A DNA stretch of 64,000 nt, taken from positions 1,612,001 to 1,676,000 of the forward strand of contig JAALGY010000052.1 of assembly GCA_032358165.1 (NCBI GenBank), given 5' to 3'. The notes below the pieces were generated by a model, which ran no database searches, was not told the DNA's origin, and saw only the letters and a program-made list of their open reading frames with translations. The translations under genes and the position numbers were made by a program. Of the stretch, positions 26,805 through 37,248 are shown piece after piece. Position 1 is the stretch's first letter, and the number at the start of each line of letters is the position of its first letter. The DNA comes from Diplosphaera chodatii. Its lineage: Eukaryota; Chlorophyta; Trebouxiophyceae; Prasiolales; Stichococcaceae.

Positions 26805-27493
26805 ATGCAGTGGGTGATCCCAGTGCAGAAATTCTTCGCAGAGCACGGAGTTGCGCTACTGGTGTGCTGGGTCCTGAGCACTTTCGTCTTCTGGTGGCTC
26901 GGAGGCTTTTCACCCGGCGTCCCCAGAGTGCCGCCGCGCCTCCGCCGCGAGCTCACGGTGGGGACCTGACCGCACACATCTGCTGATGTGCCAGGTTTCT
27001 GGGCGGGCTTGTAGCATATTACGATGTGCGTGTATGCTTAAGCTAAACGCTTCAACATGCTGCGTGCGTTCCCAGCTGTTGATCTTCGCGCAGCATTGAT
27101 TGGTTGGCAGTGGCGCCGCAGGTTGCGGGACCTTACACAAAAGCAGAGGTGGCGAAGCACGACAATGAGAGGGACATCTGGATCATTGTGCGCAGCAAGG
27201 AGGATGGCAAGGCCAAGGTGACTTGCCATTGCGGAGGCCATGAATTAAGCGGCTGCGGGTATGCAACTGATGCACACCGTGCTTCTGTGGCCCTCGAAAC
27301 TCAAAAGTGACTCACGTGATGCTCTGCCATGCAGGTGTATGATGTGACAGAGTATGTAGACATACACCCCGGCGCTGATGCCATTCTGCGTAATGCCGGC
27401 GGGGATTCAACAGACGGCTTCTTCGGGCCACAGCATCCCCCGACGACGGTGGATCTTTTAGGAGAGTACTACATCGGGGATCTCAAAACGTGA
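26805..27493 (+). CDS. N-anchored cytochrome b5-like protein (CB5LP type)
   Basis: Three exons (26805-26957, 27122-27217, 27335-27493), all joined in phase 0, encode 135 residues. Residues 15-32 form a hydrophobic segment ([18 protein letters not shown]), so the protein is anchored at its N terminus, unlike ordinary tail-anchored cytochrome b5. The heme domain follows: [37 protein letters not shown] and [11 protein letters not shown]. The His of HPG and the His of GPQH are the expected heme ligands. The usual HPGGD reads HPGAD here. The FFGPQH signature and the ending YYIGDLKT match plant CB5LP proteins. It is a probable electron carrier on an internal membrane; its partner is unknown. Confidence 0.92.
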
Positions 27494-28171
27494 AGGAGAC
27501 TTCTGTTCGGTTGAGCCACAGCGCGAGATTGACGGGAGTTGGTGAGGTTGTCATGATGCCGGGAGGGCGGTGCAAAGCAGTGATAGGTAGTGTCCTTTCG
27601 GACAGCCATCAGTTGTGCCTGCAAGACTACATGCTGCACGTTGCACTCATCAAGCACTTGCCACAGTGTAAGACTGCAGTGGCGTCGGGTACAGCGTGAT
27701 TTTGGTGCCAAGGCTGCTAGCTTCACTGAAGCATTGACACTGTCAATTGGCGGTCTAGCGATGTCAGTGCAGCATGACAGCAGACCAACACCAATTGCAG
27801 CAATGGCACCCCGCCGGCATGCCAGCTGCTACCCTAGCGCGGGGAAGTCATTTGTGAGGTCGGGCGTTCGCTGCGGCGCTGTTTGCACCTGCACAAGCAT
27901 CGATGCAGTGGTGAAGGCCAGGCATGAACGCAGCAGCCACGCCCAGCAAGTTGCGGTGGATCCTGTTGCTGAGACGCTACGACAAGCTGATGTCGAAACT
28001 CTGATGCACCTGCTTCGGGAGCTGCGACTGCGAGGGGCGCCCGTTGGCGCGCTGCTGCTGCGGCGCCTGCTGTGCCGGCGGCTGCTGCGGGCCGTCAGCT
28101 GTCGGCGGCCCCGCAGGAGACGCTGCTGCTGTGGCTGCACATGGTCATAGACACACTGTCGGATCCTGCAA
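27494..28171. other. Convergent 3' region, possible small unresolved coding segment
   Basis: This stretch lies between two genes that point at each other. It should hold the 3' untranslated region of the cytochrome b5-like gene up to the TGTAA at 27667. Beyond that, plus-strand frames around 27960-28200 encode leucine-rich stretches (TLMHLLRELRLRGAPVG and LLLWLHMVIDTLSDP), but in two different frames with no plausible intron between them. I cannot say whether they are coding. Confidence 0.35.
27667..27671 (+). terminator. Putative TGTAA poly(A) signal of the cytochrome b5-like gene
   Basis: TGTAA occurs about 175 bases after the stop codon at 27491-27493. TGTAA is the usual chlorophyte polyadenylation signal. 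Confidence 0.35.
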
Positions 28172-30199
28172 TCACAGGGCTCGGAAAGCATGCCATGCCT
28201 GCAAGGGCAGGCACTGCACTGACACCCACCTCTGACAGGCAAAATGCCGTGGCAGATGCATGCATGAAGCACCTGGGCCATCGGCGCCGCGTGTGTGGAA
28301 GTCAGTCTGCCAGATCCTGATTGTGCCGTCCTCTGAGCCACTTGCGTACGTTGCGCCCCCCGGCGCAAAGCGTACGCAGTGCACTGGGCCGTGGTGCCCT
28401 GTAGCACACCATCACGCTCCCCGCCTCAGCAGGTGGCACTCTGCAACACAAAATGACGGTACCCAAGTACACTGCAGCCCCTTGCATCCGGTGCGTCGGC
28501 ACCAAGGCATCAGCACACCGCGGCAGCTTCGGCAGGGTCTGAGGGCGCACCCTTGTTGACGTCGAGCTCGGCGCCGGTGTCGTAGTCGTACAGGTGCACC
28601 CACATGTCGTTGCCGCCCGCAGCCCACCGCTTCCGCTCCGCGCAGTAGCTGGCGCTCTCCACAGTGTAGGGCGTCTGCAGCACCGGTGCGGGTTGTTAGG
28701 AGGTTGCTGGACACTCAAGCAGCCTAACTGCGAAGGGTGTCACATCACCCCGTGCGCCCAAGGATGGACGCTCAAGGTGCTCTAGTGACGCAGTGTTGTT
28801 GTTCACGAGCAGATGGTGGCCATGCCATGTGCTGCGATGCCGACCTTGAACGACTTGACTGGCTCCAGGGTGGTGCCGTCCCAGATGCGCACATCCTGCC
28901 CATCTGCGGTGGTCACATGCCGCCCGTCCTGCGACACCTCGATGCTGGTCACCACAGCGCTGGTGTCGATCTGCCGCACCGCCTTGCCCTGCCGCACGTC
29001 CCACATCCTGCGGCCAGCAGCGCCCAGAGCTCGTGAGAGCGCTGAGCAGTGGACGACAGGTGCACCGATGTGTTCCTGTGTTCCCGAGGTGACATGCTGC
29101 TGCCGCACATTCGGCCTGCTTCTGTCCCAGGCACGCAAAACACCGTTGTCCGGAGGGACTGATGACTAAGCGCAGTCAGGCAGCTGGGTCTGGCACCCTA
29201 GCCAAGCCGCCTCACGTGATGCCGGGCTTGTCCAGGTCGGAGGTGAGCAGCGTGTCGTCGGACTTGGTCCACGCCACGCAGCGGATGGGGCCGCCCGCCT
29301 GCGGGAACTCCTGCGGCGCCGCCTCTGGCCGCTCCGCATCGAATATGCGCAGCAGCTTCTCGTGGCCTGCACGGCAACACGTGCAAGCAGCCTGCTGCGG
29401 ACTGGCCTCGAAACATAGCTGCTTGCCAGCGTTGAGCATGCAACACTTCTGGCAGGCCCTCAAACACACGAAGAGCGGCAGAGGCACGAGAGGCCGGAGA
29501 CGCACCGCCGGTGACGACCCGGTGGCAGTCGTTGGCAAAGTCCACGGTGCGCACGATGTGCTTGTGGTGCCACACGCACTTCTCGTCGCCCGTCAGCGCG
29601 TCCCACAGCCGTGCCGAGAAGTCCGCCGAGCCCGTGACGCCCAGCATGCCCGGGTTGTTCAGCTTGCACGACCACACCGCGCCCTGTTGCAACCCAAAGG
29701 CTGGGTGGACTGCTGGTTCACACGAGATCATGTTTTGCACCGTGCAGCAGCTGTAGCAAGTGGGCACTCAGCGTGCAAGCCGGCGTCAGCTGAAGCGTTG
29801 CTGTGGTGAATCACGAGGCGGCAGCGGGGCACGGCGGGGCAAGCCCACCTTGTGTCCCTGGAAGGTGCCGATCCAGTCGCCCGTCTCGCCGTTGCGGAGC
29901 ATCGGCTGGCCATCCTTGCTGGCGCTCGCCAGGAAGTAGCCGTCTGGAGTCACCGGCCTGCAGTTTCACAGCCATGCATGTGGGTGCGCAGAAGTAGAGC
30001 TTGCAGTGATTGCCTGCGGCTGTGCCCCAGACCCTTGCGTGCAGTCCCGCGTGCATCAGCTACTACATTCAACCTGAGGTAGAGCATGCATGCAGCCTCA
30101 GCTGCGCCTCTCAGACACTCACGTATACTCGAGCTCCACAATCGGCCGGGTGTGGCCGTGGCACACCAGCGGCATCTGCACACGCCGCGCCGCGCTCAT
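28172..30199 (-). CDS. STRAP-like WD40-repeat protein
   Basis: Seven exons on the minus strand (30123-30199, 29849-29957, 29506-29683, 29216-29366, 28845-29007, 28551-28674, 28172-28398) join in phase to give about 342 residues, close to the usual 350 for serine-threonine kinase receptor-associated protein. The N terminus reads [22 protein letters not shown]40 blades follow with [68 protein letters not shown] and [19 protein letters not shown], ending in a GTIRIWQTD blade. In other eukaryotes STRAP works with the SMN complex and other RNA-protein assemblies; that role here is inferred. The C-terminal 40 or so residues after IWQTD are unlike the family, so the last exon may instead splice onward at the CAG/GTGCTT near 28268. 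Confidence 0.9.
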
Positions 30200-30999
30200 G
30201 GCTGCTGCTGAGTGTAGTTACTTCAGAATGTACACGTGCGCTGCTGCTCCCACGCTCTGCAAAACCAATGCAAGTGCACAACGGGGTGGGCTGGACCACA
30301 GGAGGCTGTAACAGCCGCTGTGCGCCGCCAACGCTGTTGATCACGAAGCCAAAGAATCAAGAATGAAAGCTCGCCACTGCTCTGAAGAATCTGATGGGAT
30401 CTGCCACCGCACGACCGCCGCAAGCGCCAGCAGTAACTTCGATGCACGCTGCAAAAGCTCGGCTGAGCACTGGCCCTGCCAGCTGCCGGAACCGTGTGGC
30501 CCACCTCTAGCGGCTACCCAGTCCTACACCTCCTAATCCGCCGCGCAAAGCCGCCAACTGCGGCGACCCAGCAGCTGGGCAGAGGACTTGCCACAGGCAT
30601 CTGTACTCCCCCTGCAGTCACTCCAGCACAGTGCACAGTGCCAACAATAATGGCATCATCTCATCGGCACCGAGCGGCTTCAGTGCCTCAGCTGCCGGCG
30701 GTGCTCTTGCAGTCACTATCCGACAAGGCTTCACTGCACATGTGGGCAACCCTGCAACATGCTGATGCAGGGCAAGTGAGTAGGTGGAGGACGTTCCAGC
30801 AGGCTGCATAATATATAGGAGAGCTGTCCCAACACTACAGTTCCTATCTCATTGCCGAGCAGTTCTGAGCCTCGGTTCAAAGGGGCCGCTGCAAACAATG
30901 CTTTACAACACAAATCAGTTCCTTTGTTGCGCAGGGCATTATCGTCCTCCTTCTTGTTGTACCATGGATTGTGGGCTCAACATGTCGCCCGACCGATGC
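30200..30999. other. Intergenic region between STRAP start and GSA aminomutase 3' end
   Basis: Holds the upstream region of the STRAP-like gene and the 3' end of the GSA aminomutase gene, both on the minus strand. A TAATATATA run at 30808-30816 is AT-rich against a GC-rich background, but it lies about 600 bases from the STRAP start. I see no coding sequence. Confidence 0.4.
30903..30907 (-). terminator. Putative TGTAA poly(A) signal of GSA aminomutase
   Basis: TTACA on the plus strand is TGTAA on the minus strand. It lies about 93 bases after the stop codon of the GSA aminomutase gene. Confidence 0.5.
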
Positions 31000-33900
31000 T
31001 CAGATGTCCTTCATGACCGCACGGGCGGCAGCGATGGTGTTGTCGATGTCCTGCAACACGCAACCATACAGGATTTGATACGGAGTGACCCTTCGAGTCC
31101 ACAATGAATGCTATGTCCCTGCGCTTCGGGACCCTGCACTTCTGGACCGTGCCACAGTCCACCCTTGCTGACCACCTTCTGTGCCTGTGCAGTGGCTCCT
31201 GCAATGTCTGCCTAGAACCAGTCAAGCAGCCTCACATGGCAAGGGCGCAGGTGCTGGCCGAGCCCTAAGGTGTTGGTCTCAGCAGTACTGTGCCTTCCTG
31301 GAACTACTGATGGACATGGTGACGAACCAACAGGCTCACACACCTCCTCTGTGTGGGCGAGGCCAGTGAAGCCGGCCTCGTACTGCGAGGGCGCCAGGTA
31401 CACGCCATGCTCCAGCATGCCGCGGTGCCACCGCGCAAACTTCTTGCCGTCCGCCCGCGCCACCGCATCCTCGAAGCTGGTCACCGGGCCGCCCTCCGCG
31501 AAGAAGAACCCGAACATGGCTGCGCAGATTACGGACGAATCCGACTCAGCGCCACACGGAATTCACCAAGCCAGGCGACTGCCTGGTGACCAGGCGCAAC
31601 AGCATGGAAAACACTTTTGCAGTAGGCCAGCTGCCGCCGTCATAGACCGCATCTGGAGCAGCCACCGTCTGCATGTGCGTGCCTCTGTTGTCGCACACAG
31701 GCCCGGGTGCGAAGGCGGCCGTGCCACCCCGCACCTGAGATGCTGCCGCCCTCGACGGCGTGGCCGGCGTCGCGGCCAGCCTGCAGGATGCCCTCGATGA
31801 GCCGCTTGGTGATGCGGTCCAGGTACTCGTATTGGCCGGGGCGCGCCAGTATCTCCAGGGTTTTGAGGCCCGCCGTCATCGCCAGCGGGTTGCCCGACAG
31901 CGTGCCTGCCTGCGAGGGTGATCATGGCGCAGCATTGCTGAGATACTGCCCTGCTCGCTGTTGCTTGTGACCACTTGCATTGCGGCATTGCTCCCTGCAA
32001 ATGCTGACCCCGGACTGCAGCTGACTGCTCAGTGCCTTAGTACTGGCACACCGTGTGTGCACCTGGTACATGGGGCCAGCGGGGGCCACCGTCTCCATGA
32101 TGTCACGGCGACCGCCGTACGCGCCCACCGGCAGCCCGCCGCCGATGACCTTGCCCATGGTCGTCAGGTCCGGTGTGACGCCGAAGTGGTCCTGCGACAA
32201 AGTTGGACGGAAGGTGTGTCACCCCATATGTTTAAACGAATGCAACGTCAGTGACGTTCCTCGGCGTAGCAGCTCAAGAAGCCCCTCGCAAGCAGAGACC
32301 GCAGCGCCACCCGCACGCCCACCTGTGCACCACCCTTTGCGATCCGGAAGCCAGTCATGACCTCGTCGAAGCACAGCAGTGCACCCTCCTCCTTTGTGAC
32401 CTCCCGCAGGCCCTGCACACATAGGCACGATGTTCAGCAATCAGCCATCTAGCTGTAGCAGCTGCACATCCAGCAGGCTGCACGCATGGCCTGCTGCTGT
32501 ATGCAATACCAAAGTCATGCAGAGGTGTCATGTCCACCTCCAGAAACTCCTGGGTGGGCGCAATGAAGCCCGAGTTGCCAACAACCGGCTCCAGGATCAC
32601 GCCCGCAATCTCGTCCTTGTTGGCTGCAAAGATCTCCTTCACGCTCTCGATGTCGTTGTACTTTGCGCACAGCGTCGTCTCTGCACACGCAAGCAATTCG
32701 GCTCTTGCGGTGCTGTCGCAACCAACGTTGCCCTGGCCGCAGTGGACACCCACGCCTGCCGACATACATGTCTGGGACTTCGATGCAGCATCAAGCGCCC
32801 AAAACGAGCCGGATGGCTGCTTGTGAAGAGCAATGGTACGTCAATGCGCAGCCCAAAATGTGGCTGCCGCTCGATATGTATGCTGGAGAGGGTACAAAGG
32901 GCTGCCGCGCATGCACCTGTGGAGGTCTTGGGCACGCCCGGCGAGTCGGGCAGGCCGAGTGTGAGGACGCCGCTGCCCGCTTGGACCAGGAACGAGTCCG
33001 CGTGGCCGTGGTAGCAGCCGGTGAACTTGATGAGCTGCGCAACAGCAGGTGGACGCAGTGACGACCTGCCCATTCGCCACATGAAGACGGAGGACTCCTC
33101 CGCACAAGCGATGCAGGCGTGCTGGGCAGGTAGAGCATGGTGTTGGACCGCTGTCGTCCTGTAGCATTTGTAGCGTTGGCGAGCTGATGGAAAGGCAAGC
33201 TGGCGCCGCACCTTCTCCCGGCCAGTGTAGGCGCGCATCAGCCGCAGCACGGACAGGCACGCCTCGGTGCCGCTGTTCACGAAGCGCACCATCTCCACGC
33301 TGGGCACGCGGTCGATGACCGCCTGCGCCATCTGGTTCTGCACAAATGCGCAGGAGGGCACATGTTAGCGCAACCCTCGCTTGTCACAGGTACACCACAG
33401 GGACAACGTCACGACAAAGTGTCGAGGTCAGGCGCCACGGCCCCACCTCCAGCTCGCAGGGCGCGCCGAAGGAGGTGCCCTTGTCGATCTGCGTGTGCAG
33501 CGCGGCGTTGACCTCGTCGTTGGCGGCGCCCACGATGGCGGGGCCCCAGCTGCCGATGTAGTCGATGTACTTGTTGCCGTCCACATCAAAGCAGTACGGG
33601 CCCTGCACCGGAGCAAAAGCATAGGTGGCTGAAGAAGTTGCACGAATGCCGAGCTCAAGGGACCTGCAGCCCTGCCCATAGGCACCGCATGCGCCGCTGG
33701 CACCAGGCCTACCTTCACGCTCTCGAAGATGATGGGGGAGCCGCCCACAGACCGGAAGGCGCGCACTGGCGAGTTCACGCCGCCGGGCATCAGGTCCTGT
33801 GCCTCCTTGAACACCTGCACAGCGCGGCAATGCAGCACGAGTGACATCAGCGCCGAGGTCGCACACATGGCACCTTCGGCGGTGTAAGATCATTGCGACG

Positions 33901-34253
33901 TCGGCGCACGAGTGCGATCAGTAGGCATCAAAGGCACAGCACCGCGCTTTGGCGTCATACGAGATCGTTGCGCATGCCAACATGCATGCGCCTCCGCCGA
34001 CACTGAACATGCACCATCAACGCAGCAGGGAGGCTCAAGCGGGAGGAACGTTGTGTTCAAAATCATCCTGGATGAGCGACAGCTGATCAGCCGTGTTGTG
34101 GGAGCACCGCACCTGCTCAGACTTGCGGGTGTCCAGCTTTGCAGGCGCCGCAACAGCACGGATGCAGACATTGCCCCGGCTGCGACCCGTGCATCGTGCG
34201 TTGCTCAGAGGCAAGGCAGTGCCTGTCAAGACCGTCTGTCCCAGCGCCTGCAT
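31000..34253 (-). CDS. Glutamate-1-semialdehyde 2,1-aminomutase, plastid precursor
   Basis: PLP enzyme converting glutamate-1-semialdehyde to 5-aminolevulinate, the plastid precursor of chlorophyll and heme. Eleven exons: 34113-34253, 33713-33814, 33447-33602, 33212-33337, 32917-33034, 32538-32680, 32323-32412, 32063-32191, 31735-31909, 31344-31519, 31000-31050. All phases agree and give 468 residues, the normal precursor length. The first 35-40 residues are rich in Ala, Thr, Arg and Ser without acids, as in a chloroplast transit peptide. Core motifs are [66 protein letters not shown] and [16 protein letters not shown], where Lys 306 is the expected PLP lysine. The end reads [16 protein letters not shown]. 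The closest conserved relatives are plant and cyanobacterial enzymes. The gene is divergent from the predicted secreted protein at 34689. Confidence 0.97.
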
Positions 34254-34688
34254 GGTTGCTGCCTGTACTGTTTCTAGTCCGGCACAAGGATAGCTATTCT
34301 CACGTGTGTTTCGCTTTGTATCAGGTGTGTTCGGCAAGCGGAGGTACTGGTACACTGTATACCAATGTTACTACTGCGGGTTGTTTCGGAAAGTCTATCA
34401 AGTCACTGACACGACCAGTTGCCGACGGCGCTATCCCGGATTTCAGCTCGAGATCGCAGAGGGGCTGCATATCGCCCAGGCAGAGGGGTTCTCGCGGAAT
34501 GACGACAGGTCTCCATCACGTGAGACCACGCCAGCATGGCTGCGAGCCTGCGACCCTCGGCCCTTGGCTCCTGCGCACACTATGCTGGTGTGACCGACCA
34601 AGCAGCACTTTCACAGCTTGGTTGCATCGCGTCCATAGAATGTCAAGTTGGGGCAGGCTCTAAGCCGTCTGCGCAGGGCGGGCCGCGC
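34254..34688. other. Divergent promoter region, GSA aminomutase and secreted protein
   Basis: About 435 bases separate the two start codons. Both promoters and 5' leaders must lie here or overlap. A plus-strand frame (34306-34593) starts only with GTG and resembles nothing I know. No obvious TATA box is visible. Confidence 0.45.
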
Positions 34689-36038
34689 ATGTCGGAGATG
34701 TCCCGCGCCTGGGCAGCGCTGGTGCTTGCAGTGACGCTGCTCCTCAGTGTGAAGGCAGCCCACAGTCGTAGCACAACTCTGCTTTTGGGAGCCTCCGAAC
34801 AGGTGCGGTCCGTCCCGGCCCACTCTTTCGTGAGCGCAGCCGAAGTTCTCTTCTGACCCCGCACCTGCGCAGACGTCACAAGCCCCTGTCAGCAGCCGCT
34901 GCTGCGGCTCGCGCAGTCAGTCTCGCTGCACAGACACACTTGTTCATCTGCTGTGTCTCTCGTGCGGCGACGCTTGCTGCACCCGTTGGGATCAGTGTCA
35001 GAAAGGGGCTCGTCTGACTAGGACTGGGGAGCGTGGCCGGGGTGCGTCGCACACCGGCGGCGGCTTTCTACTCCGCTGGCCTGCTTGTTGTGTGTGGCTC
35101 CTTCAAGAGCTTTGCGGACGTCCTCTGTTGCAAGCGCGGTGGTCGAGAGGACAGCACCAGGACAGCAGGGGGCTACTGCTGGCATGCGGTGCGAAGCTGA
35201 GAGGTGACCGTGGCACTGCCGTCATGCAGGCCTCGCACGCGGCAGCAGGCCGGCTGGCAGACCATACAGGTGGGCGGTGTCTTGCGGGAGCACCATGGGC
35301 GGGTGCACCCCTGTTCTGGAGTTGCCAGGGCGCTTATCAGCATGCACTGTTAAAATGCTGTTGCTTTCGATATTATCTCCGATCTGCTGCCCGACAAAAG
35401 CAGCATGTGACATCTGTGCAGGAGGCCATACTCACCAGTACGCAGGCCGCCAGCTGCGGCAGGCAGACAGCAATGGCAGCGGCTGGCGGCAGCAGGTACA
35501 GCCGCAGGCAGCTGACAGCGCGCACGCTGTCGGTCTCAGCGACAGCGGTGCGCCGGCAGCAGGCATCGCGGCAGTCGCAGCAGCATCAGCAGATGGTCAG
35601 CCGCAGCGCCACATCTGGGTCATGGTCGATGGCGAGCGGCTGGATGCAGCGGCGGGTGGACTCGAGTACGAAGACGGTGAAGAGGTGGGTCGGGCACCCT
35701 CCCATCACGCTGTGTCCATTGCTGACGTCAGGGACGTGCTGCCCGGCTGATGATGGCCGACGAGCACTGAGACACCTGTTGCCGTGCCTCATACAACCCA
35801 TGTGAAGCGTGCGCAAGACAGCACGGCTGTTGATCACACATGATCGGCAGATCGCCCGAGGTGGCTTTGAACCACCTGTCTGCAGGCAGAACGCAGCGGC
35901 CCAGCAGACGGGCCGCTGAAGCACCCGCGGTTGCCGGCACGGCTGGTTCGGCGCCACCTGAAGATTGCCCCCTATAGGGCGAACGACTTTGCTGCAGAGA
36001 GGGCGGCGGCATGGCAGCAGATTTTAGATGGGCGATGA
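34689..36038 (+). CDS. Unrecognised protein with predicted signal peptide
   Basis: I do not recognise this protein. The proposed first exon, 34689-34802, encodes MSEMSRAWAALVLAVTLLLS followed by VKAAHS, a good secretory signal peptide, and ends at a CAG/GTGCGG donor. Exon 35422-35684 follows CTGTGCAG and encodes a Gln/Ala/Gly-rich stretch and then an acidic one (HIWVMVDGERLDAAAGG, YEDGEE). The last exon, 35886-36038, joins it in phase 0 and encodes a basic tail, PARLVRRHLKIAPYRANDF, ending in QQILDGR and TGA. At least one more exon seems to end at 35269 in matching phase (LADHT then G), but its start is unclear, so the middle of the model is provisional. Secretion or entry to the ER is inferred only from the signal peptide. 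Confidence 0.45.
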
Positions 36039-37248
36039 AGGCTGCCAACGTGTGCAGCATGGCAGCCTGGTCCAATGGTAGCATAGACACCATGATGCAA
36101 AATGGAAGTGGTCATGAGCCACAAGAATTTTGAAGCATTTGAAGTGCCCGCGCTGGTCTTACAGCGCCCCGTCTTCGGCAAAGCACTGGCATTGCCCACG
36201 TGTTGCTTGCCGAAGGCAGTTCCCTTTCGAGACTTTATTTGAAGTCAGCAGCGGCGTTGCACATTGCATTCGTTTTAGTCACGATGGTGATCATGCTTTG
36301 AGCGTTGCCATCGTTCACCCTGCAGCGTTTGTACTGTTTATGCGCATGCATGCATGCTGCAGTGTCAGCAGCATAGCCAGCTTCGCCAGCTCTCAAATGC
36401 TTAGCTACAGCAGGTGACATTCCACAACTATGTAATCAGCAGGCCAACAACGCAAGTACATAGAACTGCCATGTATACCGGTATACTCACTGGGTATCCA
36501 CCAAGACTCTCAAGACCTACCATCGAAATATCACCAAACCCAACAGCAGCATGCTGTGCAAGTTCTTGCAATGCATTTGCCATTCGCAGTGGTGTGTGGG
36601 GTCAAGCCACTGCCACTGTGGTGGCGGACTGTGCTGCTGCCTTTCCTCTGCCGATCCCGCCTGCATGTGTCAGCATCGGCGCTGGTGCACGGCAATGCGA
36701 AGTGCTGCTCACCCCCGGGCTGCCCGCAGCCTGGAATTGCGTATTTAGCCTGCGGGCTGCGCCATCATTGCCACCGCCACTGCTGCCTATGGATCCAGCA
36801 GGCAAGTATCACGATCCGGCACAGTGAACAGCACAAGTGAACATCAGATCTTTCGACAGCATGGTGATAGGCAAATGGCTTATCGGCACCGCCATGCACA
36901 AAGGCTCGATCAGGGTTAGTGGGTACAAACTCTGTGCAAGTGGGCAGCACAAAATCAACCGACCTGTGTTGCCGCTGGCTTGCTTGGTGCGTGCCATCGG
37001 CGCTTTGGTGGCTGCCCTGCTGCTGCCTGGTGGGGGCGGGGCATCCTGCCCAGCCGTCAGCGCCCGCGCCAGCTCGCTCCTGTGACATATGTGCCCCGGT
37101 GCAACTCTGGCATCGTCAGGCTGTACTTCTGCCAACCCCATGCATATGTGCCACACACAGCGTTCGCTGTTTTGCAGGCCAGAGATTGGCAGGCCTGCAT
37201 GGTGCGACGTACCATAAATACCGCGTGTCATTGTCACCGGAGCCCGTA
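36039..37248. other. Convergent 3' region without recognised gene
   Basis: About 1.2 kb between the 3' ends of the unrecognised protein and SAS-6. Base composition drops in GC around 36.1-36.5 kb. Short frames exist on both strands but none has motifs, splice logic or length to support a gene. A tRNA-like A box near 36066-36085 was considered and rejected. Confidence 0.4.

Noticed and set aside
34306..34593. A plus-strand frame in the divergent promoter that looks Cys/Tyr-rich.
   Set aside because: It begins only with GTG, has no splice context and matches no family I know.
36062..36140. A tRNA-like start with an A-box pattern (TGGTCCAATGGTA).
   Set aside because: No matching acceptor stem, no seven-base anticodon loop on a five-pair stem, and no B box at the right distance on either strand.
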